Assembly: GCA_013054445.1 (NCBI GenBank)
Contig: JAAMPI010000367.1
Span: 1 to 41,358, forward strand
Direction of reading: 5' to 3'
DNA from: Cudoniella acicularis
Taxonomy: Eukaryota > Ascomycota > Leotiomycetes > Helotiales > Helotiaceae
DNA length: 41,358 bases
Shown here piece after piece: positions 32,859 through 41,358 of this stretch; the stretch's first letter is position 1; the number at the start of each line of letters is the position of its first letter. Below the pieces are notes generated by a model. The model ran no database searches and was not told where the DNA came from. It worked only from the letters and a program-made list of their open reading frames with translations. A program made the position numbers and the translations under genes.

Positions 32859-34199
32859 ATGGCAAGTTCAGTAAGTCGTACAAGTAACATCGTTAACTGG
32901 TATATATGCTAATGTCTTGTTCTGAAGAATGCTACTTTCTTGAATTCTACAATGTCGAACTCTACTTTAATGTCCAATATCACAACTCTTGTAAACTCCA
33001 CGATATCGAACGCGACAAGTACGTCCAACTTGACTTCCATACGGAATGGCACTACTATACCAGCAAACCCAAGTCCGTCCCCGCCGCCACATCAGCCAGT
33101 CAAGCTCCATGCGCCTTATCCTCCAACAACTGCTGGCCTGGGAGGCACTCCCACAACAACTCTCGATGACCCAATTACTGCCGTTTTCCTGGCTCTTTTT
33201 GCCGGCGGGGCAGTTGTACACATGGCCATCTTCCAAATCAATCAGCGTCGTGGCGTGAAATTCGTCATTTCCGGCCTCCTATTCGGTTTTTGTATGGCTC
33301 GAATTACTGCGTGTACCATGAGACTGGTCTGGTCGACACATCTGATGAATGTTTCAATAGCAATCGCTGCCCAGATTTTTGTTGCTGCGGGTGTAATCCT
33401 CCTTTTCATCACCAACTTGATATTCGCCCAGCGAATATTAAGAGCGCTCCATCCGACATGGGCCTGGCATAAAGGAATTTCAGTGGCTTTCAAATTGTAT
33501 TATGCTTCCATCGTAATCATGTTGATTGCCCTGATCGTTTGCACGGTCCAGAGTTTCTTCACCCTTTCGACCAACACTCGACGAATCGACCATGATGTTC
33601 AGCTGGTTGGAAGTACTTACTTCGCCGTGGCAGCATTCATGCCACTTCCACTACTTCTCATTTGCCTCATAGCGCCCAAGAAGGCCGACCTCGAGAAGTT
33701 CGGAGAAGGACGCTTCAGGACTAAGATTTTCGTATTAGTTTTCTCAAGCATCATCTTAACATTGGGCGCCGCCTTCCGAGCGGGAACCAACTATAAACCA
33801 CGTCCCATATCGAACCCAGCTTGGTATCACTCGAAAGCCTGCTTTTACATCTTCAACTTCACCATCGAGATCACTGTGGTCTACCTCTACGCCATCCTCA
33901 GAGTCGACAAACGATTCGTGATACCAAATGGATCGAAGCGTGCCGGCGACTACGCGGCAGGGCGACCAAGGAAGCAAACAGCTCCTGGGGTTCATGACTC
34001 AGCTATATCCGGAGACACTGTCACGGCGAGCGAGGACGATGGAGATGGTGATGTCGAGGGAGGACGGCTGAAAAGGAAATACAACATGGGGAAACTCAAT
34101 CTTCCTTGGGGATCCGAAACGCCCACCGAGAAGATTATGCCTGCTTGCCAATTTGTGCGAATTCGGGAGGAGATTGATAGGAGGAGCAGAACGTTCTAA
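32859..34199 (+). CDS. DUF3112-family seven-helix membrane protein, 2 exons, 427 aa
   Basis: Exon 1 is only 12 nt (32859-32870: ATG GCA AGT TCA); a 57-nt intron (GTAAGT, TGCTAAT branch, GAAG) leads to exon 2 (32928-34199). The N-terminal segment, before the first helix at about residue 78, holds eight N-x-S/T sequons within about 50 residues and then a Pro-rich stretch, so it is probably extracellular or lumenal and heavily glycosylated. Seven hydrophobic segments follow, starting AVFLALFAGGAVVHMAIFQ, with the conserved-looking GLLFGFCMARITACTMRLVW and ILLFITNLIFAQRILRALHP. The cytosolic tail of about 100 residues is acidic and Lys/Arg-rich. The pattern matches fungal DUF3112 membrane proteins, whose function is unknown. 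The tail could signal, but this is only inference. Confidence 0.87.
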
Positions 34200-34935
34200 G
34201 AACTAGTCGAATTTTGTAAAGAGCTTTCGGCGTTAGGGTGGTACGGGATACCCGCTAAGCGCACACACATCCACACTGGAACAGTACAGTCATATCTCAT
34301 TTTAAAAGTCTCTCAAGATTTTTAATAAAATAATTATAGTGAACCCAATTCCTTTAGTGTGATTGCTGCCTATCACGATCGGCTTCAACCGCCATGCTGA
34401 AATTTAGTCTCGATTCAAATGTGTATATATCACGATGAGTTGAGATCTGGCTTAGAGTAAAGATATTCAAAAACTTCTCTGGAACTCTCGAGGGTCTTCG
34501 ACTATCATGAAAGTGGCCCAAGAAGAAAAGTAAAGGTATAAGCCAATGGAAGAACCAAAATTCAGCTGAAACGCATTTGCTTTTCCATCAACAGGTTTTC
34601 GAACTATGAGCAAGTCTCGATAGAAGCACCACTTGGCATCTGAAAAACGAATTGCCTACGAAGTATAACCAGCTATCCATACTCACCGTATACGCTTAAC
34701 TACGGCACGCAAATGACACCAAACGCTTTTGCATTCATATAAGAGTCTAATGCAAGTCTACAAATAGGTTCGCGCCAGACCACCAGGACGGGCATCATCG
34801 CGGATTCCCAGACATATTGCATGATGTCGTGCATTAGGAAAGCCATAGCATTTCTCATACACAAACAGAATTTTCATCGCTTCTGTAGCTCTTTCTGTAA
34901 CACCGTAGGCAGAGATTAATCGTGATGTGTATCAT
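34200..34935. other. Convergent spacer between the DUF3112 and PP2A genes
   Basis: This holds the 3'-flanking sequence of both genes. AATAAA lies at 34324-34329, 125 nt after the DUF3112 stop codon, and is a plausible polyadenylation signal. No gene is seen. Confidence 0.5.
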
Positions 34936-36264
<1,329 letters not shown>

Positions 36265-37166
36265 CTTGAGGTACCGCGGTATTGTGGCGCGCTCTGCTGA
36301 AGTTGGAGTGGTGGTGGGGAGCTCAAGCTTGGGATGACGACAAGGGGCGGGATGCGCGCTAAAAAAAAAGTTTTGGTGCACGAGGTGGCTACTGGCGAAA
36401 GGGCGCGACAGGAGGTGAGACCACAGGAGATGAGGGGCTATTCTGAGGGTATCACAGGAAAGTTGATGGGTATGGGTCAACACAAGAAGTTCAGATCAAG
36501 GACGGCGATGCGGTGCGCGCATGGTCCAGTTTGGATTCTCGCTTAAATTTCGGAGTGAGATTGGTAGGAGCGCGTGCGCCGACCTTCTTGCCAGTATCAA
36601 ACAATTCAGAGGAAGATCGGCGGTTCAATACCCCGGTAATGCTTCTGCTCAAATTACTTTCGCAGGTGAGAATTGATTACAGGAGTGTTTGTTTACAGTA
36701 CACGTTAAGTTCGTGGAATCGCGCCTGTTGCAGTCGGGATTCGAAAGACATCCCTAAGATTTCCACTTGATTTTGACTAGCACGCTTGACTGTAGACTAT
36801 TAAGATACGAGGAGCTGTTTATAGAGATCGGTACACCTATAGTTGGGCGAAGGATACTTGTTGTATGCTGTAAGTCATCCCAGCGTTCGTTGCGACAGGG
36901 GTTAGTTACCACGCTCGGGATTAAAGATCCGTGACCCCGAAGAGGTTTGTAGGCTGGTGTGCTTAGCATTTTACACGGGTACATATATATCCTAGAGCTG
37001 TTAATCTCTCGAGTTGATACATTTCAAAGAAAAGCCACTCATAATTCCAAGGCCTATTGACAGTTTCTATTTTGAAAAGCTTCAATACGAGAATTAGAAG
37101 CTTTTTGTGCAAATCACTTAGAGAATTTTACTTTGTTTCAATTTTGCTATTTGTAAATCTGTCATA
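36265..37166. other. Spacer between the PP2A promoter and TYW1 3' end
   Basis: No gene is found. The left part is the PP2A 5' flank and is GC-richer; the right part is AT-rich 3' flank of TYW1. Small ORFs here overlap and lack features. Confidence 0.55.
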
Positions 37167-39539
37167 TCATTGCTCTTCTTCTAGTTCACCCTTGGCTTCC
37201 GGTAAAGGTTGCTTGTTTTTTCCCTTCCTGTACACCCTTTCGTCCCTGGGATCGAACCCTCCATTTCCCCAGCAGGCCCATTCCGGTGTCTCTTCCCCCC
37301 ATGTAATCCTCTGGCTTAAATTTCTCGCCACTTTCTAGCAATTCGAAGAATTTTTGATAGTCAATTCTCGTACACCATTTCCCCGCATCATTTTTAAACC
37401 TGTCACTCGCAATCAATACGCAGCAGCTATGTTGATGCTCCGCGGCAATCCCGTAGCCTAATCCTCGTTTTTGGAGAGCTTCAGTCAGAGCGAGAACGAA
37501 CTCTGTGATTTCAGAATAAAATGGGACGTTTTGCATAGTGAGACCTGCTCCTGCAGAAGAAGATGTTCCGCAATAGGTAACACCTTTGATTTCAACAAAA
37601 CAAGGAAGACCCTGTTCTACCAGGGCAGCGTAGCCTTCGACCTCGTCGTCAATATTGAAGCCTTTTACCAATGTAAGGCGGAACACTGTTCGCTGTTCAA
37701 AACGTCGCTGTTTGAGGATATCGAGACAAGAATTGAAGCGCTCCCAGAAATCTCGATGAAGTGGGCGATCAATCTTTCGTAGGGATTCGCGATTTGAGGC
37801 GTCAATAGAGACATAAAGTTGGGTAACGGGAGCCAGAGTCGCAAGTTGAGCGGGATGTTGGGCGTTGCAGACGAGGAAGGAAGATATATGCTCCTTGTGC
37901 AGCATACCCACGAATTCGTTGATATGTGGGTAGAAAATAGGCTCACCAACAAGACTTAAAGCACAGTGTCTGATTCGCATGGCTTCTGCAAAGCGTTCTG
38001 CTCGTACTCCTGGCACACCTCGCAACATCTTGATTTTTTGATAATGGCCGGCCTTAACGCCAGCAAAGATCATCTCAGGAGGGTCAACCACCCAGCGCCA
38101 AGTTGTACCAACTGGATTGGTTCCATGGCGCCAGCAAAAGACACACTTGTTAGAGCATGATAAGGAAGGTGTTGTTTCCATGCATTGATGAGAAGCAATG
38201 CCATAGAAAGAATATTTGTAGCAAGACCCTCTACCTCGAAGGGCAGATTTAGTCCAGCGACAGATTTTGACGCCTGAATGAGATCCCACTATTGAGTAGC
38301 CTTGCTTGGTGAGAGCCGTGTAAGTGGGTGAATTTTTTGGCACCATTTCTTTGGTTATCGTCGTCGCAGGGGTCCGTGTTTTCTTGCTGTAGGTCGTGAA
38401 ATCTACTTCGAGAGGTTCCGAGGGGTCAGTCTTGCCCAAGCCACGCCCAAGATCCTCTAAATCGTTCAAGACGTCTTTCTTTTGAATTTTTGTTTTTCGT
38501 TGGGCAACATTCCGTTCCTCGAATAGGACCTCTTCACCATCGTCCACGTCTTCCACATCACTTTCGACAGCATCCCCACTTCCAACAACCCCTTCCCCTA
38601 GACTTCCGGTTTCTGCTATATGGACCAACACTTCTTCAACCCCCTCTTTCCATTCCTGCAACCTTTCACCAGCATCTTTCTTTGAGTCTCCCATTCCCAG
38701 AGGAAAAGCTCTTTTTCCCGCAGTTAATCTTGACATCCATTTATCAATGTCTCTTGCTTGCGAGCAAAATCCTTCTTCCTCCGTGGGCCAGCCCTCCCGA
38801 TCTCCAAATCCAAATACTGAATACCCCAATAACGGCGATAGAGGCGCGGTATCTATTCTGAAATCATTATGGGTTTCTTGTAGATGTTCAAGGAAATTAT
38901 CGAGAACTGTGTCGATGTTGTATGTAGGTACTAGTATGAGGTAGAAGTATTGAGTTGCAGATTCTGACTTGGGAGGATTTATGAAGTAATCATCGTAATC
39001 AATATAGGAGAGATCGAGAATTTCAGGTTCGAGAAAGGTTGTAGACGTCGAGAGGTCTTGGGTATATTGTTGCAGGCTCTCGGTGAAAACTTTAGCAGTC
39101 TTTTCGGTAGTTCCTGTGAGCGATGAAAAGAAGACAAGAATTTGTATCTTCCCGTCACCAAGCCTGGAGCCATCTTCAGAAGATTTCTTCTTTAGACCTC
39201 CTACAATTCTTCGCGGCACTTTCTCTCCCAGTGTTTTCTTGCCCGCAGCTTCTATGGAAGATTTTTCCTTTTCGACAGGTAACCGTGGAGATGCTAGAAG
39301 AGGAGTCCCCGAGAGTCTTTCCCTGGGTATTTTAAGGTGCAAAATCGTCCGAATAATCATAAGCACTGTGAAGGTTGAGAGAATGATAGGAATTCGATAA
39401 AGGTGCCAGAATGCCACAATTTCTGTCTCGAGGTCAGCCTCACGTCGGTGCGATCATACATCTCTGCGAAAGGGGTAAGAATCGTACCTGTGATATCCAA
39501 TAGCCATAAGAGCCTTGAGCTCCAAGCATTGTGGTCCAT
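37167..39539 (-). CDS. TYW1: TYW1 tRNA 4-demethylwyosine synthase, 2 exons, with a 1-nt frameshift near the C terminus
   Basis: TYW1 makes the tricyclic base imG-14 from N1-methylguanosine 37 of tRNA-Phe using pyruvate and SAM. Exon 1 is 39488-39539 (start MDHNAWSSRLLWLLDIT); a 65-nt intron precedes exon 2 at 39422. An N-terminal hydrophobic segment (about residues 28-43) would anchor it in the ER membrane. The flavodoxin domain covers about 110-270 (LVFFSSLTGTTEK). The radical-SAM cluster binds at C-x3-C-x2-C (Cys440, Cys444, Cys447: CSNKCVFC), followed by HGTNPVGTTWRW. At 37295-37300 six Cs (G6 in the gene) shift the frame near residue 726; the annotated frame stops at 37186. One G fewer would continue TPEWACWGNGGFDP, the family's conserved tail, to a TGA at 37167 (768 aa). 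Confidence 0.93.
37295..37300 (-). other. Homopolymer frameshift site inside TYW1
   Basis: Six Cs on the plus strand. Before the run the frame is TYW1 (EDYM); after it the frame one base away reads the conserved C-terminal block W-x2-W-G-N-G-G-F-D-P and R-x-Y-R-K. The original frame gives an unrelated 37-residue tail. Confidence 0.8.
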
Positions 39540-40765
39540 ATTGAGAGGCGGGATGTGCTGGATTCTTGCTTCATCTTACTTCGCGATTTTGCTGTGGAGG
39601 GGACTGTGGGGCAGAGTACCCCTGCGGAAGCGGGCGCTAGCGGAACGCCTTGGGCTATTTAAGAGTTTCAAGGCCTGAGCTCAGCTCTCCAAACTTCCAC
39701 ATCTCGCAACCATCGCATTGGCAATCACAATCACAAGAATCACGGGTTCGATAGAGCCGAGGCGCTCCCTCCAAACACACCGTCAATGCCAAGTTTAACA
39801 CGGTGTTTTACTGGTTCCCAATTCCTGAATCCTGAGTCGACACCATGAGACAGCTCGGACAAGTGTGCCCAGATTCTGAGGTCCCATGCCGGGGAATATC
39901 GCTATTGACGCTCCTCCCGAAGGAACCGTGTTTGCTCCCTCATCAAACACTGGTATCTCCAAGAAAACCCCAATTCAACGGCTAAGGGATCACTTATAAC
40001 ATGTTCTTCTAATCAGGATAAATGCCGGATTAAATTGGTATCCAGCCGTGTCGAACATCCCCCAGAATCCATAGTCAGCATTACTTGCACAATAAAAAGA
40101 ATTACTCATCGTGATCCTGAATTAGCAGTCCATTCAGGAGTGCCTCCCAACTTCCGTGCATGCGCTAGCGTGGCACTCTGTCAATGGAAAGTCCATCCTT
40201 TAACACCAAGTTTCATAACCTCAGCTCAGCCAAAAATGCCACATTCACGCCCAACAATCGCTCCCGGCGTCGATAACCGACCGTGGTGTTGCAAGCGAGC
40301 AAAAGAACAGCTTTGATTCATTTCCCCTCATGCTCATTGAACAGTCTCAAGACTGTGGTGGGCACTGATCCAGAATGGCGGAACTCAATGCGCCTTGAAA
40401 GCTCGAGCTCAGCTCAACCCGCATTCAAGATATGAGGCTCCACGCGGACTGCCTTGTTTGTCTTGCCGGTTTCCAATTTACGTTTTGTCAACTAAATCGG
40501 GAATTCTGGACGCAGTGAGTAGCCTATGCTTTTTCTGTAGTTCCGATGACTTGCTTTCTGACGTGAGACATTTCTCTAGAGTTAAAAGTCAGGAGTACCT
40601 CTGCAGTAAGTACTACTCTGGGACTTTATTCAGCTTATATGGAAAGAGAGATACGAGATATAGGAGTCTATAGTGAGATTTGCCCAGGCTACTCGGTGAG
40701 TAGTAAGCCGCATCTTCGTGAATAGCAACATCACTCATCACTGACAGCCTATTTATTAGGTAGAA
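39540..40765. other. Spacer upstream of TYW1 and of the 2EXR gene
   Basis: This 1.2-kb region lies between divergent genes and contains both promoters. Open stretches such as 40035-40316 have no domain. No tRNA or repeat was recognised. Confidence 0.5.
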
Positions 40766-41358
40766 ATGTTCTATGCCACAATGTATCCGCCACTGATCGT
40801 CTTCGCCATGCTGCACCAACACCACCACTGCATCCTGTCCCAAAGTCCGGCACTACCTACAACATCCCTCGACACCTTCACCCTCTTCCCGCTTCTTCCA
40901 CCCGAACTCCGACTCAAAGTCTGGGAACTGATATCCCAAGAACGCCGAAGCGTAGAACTGAGCTGCACACCAACTACCGCCGAACTACCAAAAGGGCGTT
41001 GGTTCTCCCACAGTCCCCCACCTATCCTCTTCAGTATTTGCGGCGAGTCACGTGAATTTGCTCTCTCTCGATACTCAGTCCTCACCTTCTCAGAACATCA
41101 AATCGGCATTCCATGTTCCAGGAAAATATACATAAATTTCTCGAGCGAAGCTCTCTGGCTCTGTGGCGACCTACACGAGAAATGGGCACGAGATCTCTTG
41201 ACGAAAAACCACCAATTGCAAGAAAATCTAAAGTACCTGGTTGTGAGTCAGCGGTTGTGGAAACTGATAAATTCGACGGAGTCTGGTCCGAGTTGGAATG
41301 GGGGGTATATTTGGCCTGGGGGTGAGAGGGTAGTTGACGATTTGAAGGTTTTGAAAGA
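40766..41358 (+). CDS. 2EXR-domain protein, 3'-truncated by the window edge
   Basis: The frame is open from ATG 40766 (a TAG lies three codons upstream in frame) to the end of the window, 197 codons so far. In-frame ATGs at 40781 and 40808 are alternative starts. The core reads TLFPLLPPELRLKVWELISQ then ERRSVEL, the signature of the fungal 2EXR domain (proteins formerly grouped as F-box-like or hypothetical), followed by the second block ILFSICGESREFALSRY. These domains are numerous in Pezizomycotina and their role is unknown. A GTGAGT at 41242 could be a donor, but the frame continues past it with ordinary protein-like sequence. The C terminus is missing. Confidence 0.8.
   Translation, partial: MFYATMYPPLIVFAMLHQHHHCILSQSPALPTTSLDTFTLFPLLPPELRLKVWELISQERRSVELSCTPTTAELPKGRWFSHSPPPILFSICGESREFALSRYSVLTFSEHQIGIPCSRKIYINFSSEALWLCGDLHEKWARDLLTKNHQLQENLKYLVVSQRLWKLINSTESGPSWNGGYIWPGGERVVDDLKVLK

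Noticed and set aside
37235..37265. A sequence matching a tRNA B-box (GGTTCGATCCC on the minus strand)
   Set aside because: It lies inside the conserved TYW1 C-terminal coding block and has no matching A-box or cloverleaf around it.
38490..38861. Long plus-strand ORF opposite TYW1
   Set aside because: It is an antisense shadow of the TYW1 flavodoxin and linker region, without independent features.

Overview
The window looks like nuclear DNA of a filamentous ascomycete (Pezizomycotina; a leotiomycete would fit, but that is a guess from gene style). Most introns are 43-105 nt with GT..AG ends and CTAAC/CTGAC-like branch sites. Genes lie singly on both strands, separated by long AT-leaning spacers. 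The gene set is fungal: Bem1, Vps36, Bos1, Thp3, Tyw1, the PP2A catalytic subunit, DUF3112 and 2EXR proteins, and a P450. There are no operons, rRNAs, convincing tRNAs or CRISPR arrays.

Layout. 0-5 kb: a MATE-family transporter (+) and a 347-aa protein with a Mutator/FAR1-type zinc-finger DNA-binding domain (-). 5.5-7.5 kb: the polarity scaffold BEM1 (-), with a 6-nt first exon and a one-base homopolymer frameshift. 7.5-13 kb: a long gene-poor stretch holding a 272-bp MITE with TTA target-site duplications. 13-17 kb: a divergent pair, THP3 (-, mRNA-processing PCI/SAC3 protein) and VPS36 (+, ESCRT-II). 17.5-19.5 kb: three tandem paralogous mini-genes (about 68-113 aa), each a W-x-C-C exon plus a C-x2-C-x-H-x2-C-x2-C exon split by a phase-0 intron at the same place. 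20.8-24.4 kb: a small two-helix membrane protein (-), the ER-Golgi SNARE BOS1 (+, with an ATG-only first exon) and a small secreted cysteine-rich protein (-). 25.6-27.4 kb: a complete four-exon cytochrome P450 (-). 28.6-30.3 kb: a second FAR1-type protein with a coiled coil (-), whose only intron appears to be GC-AG. 32.8-34.2 kb: a DUF3112 seven-helix membrane protein (+) with an N-glycosylation-site-rich N terminus. 34.9-36.3 kb: the PP2A catalytic subunit (-, seven exons). 37.2-39.5 kb: TYW1 (-), with a second homopolymer frameshift near its C terminus. The right edge cuts a 2EXR-domain gene (+).

The genes do not form one pathway. Most are housekeeping (membrane traffic, polarity, RNA processing, tRNA wybutosine synthesis, phosphatase signalling). 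The lineage-specific items are the tandem zinc-ribbon family, the two transposase-derived DNA-binding proteins, the secreted protein, the P450, the MITE, and possible gene remnants near 12.5-12.9, 24.6-24.8, 27.8-28.3 and 31.6-32.1 kb. The zinc-ribbon array is the best candidate for something undescribed. The two frameshifts both fall in six-base homopolymers and most probably reflect assembly error.
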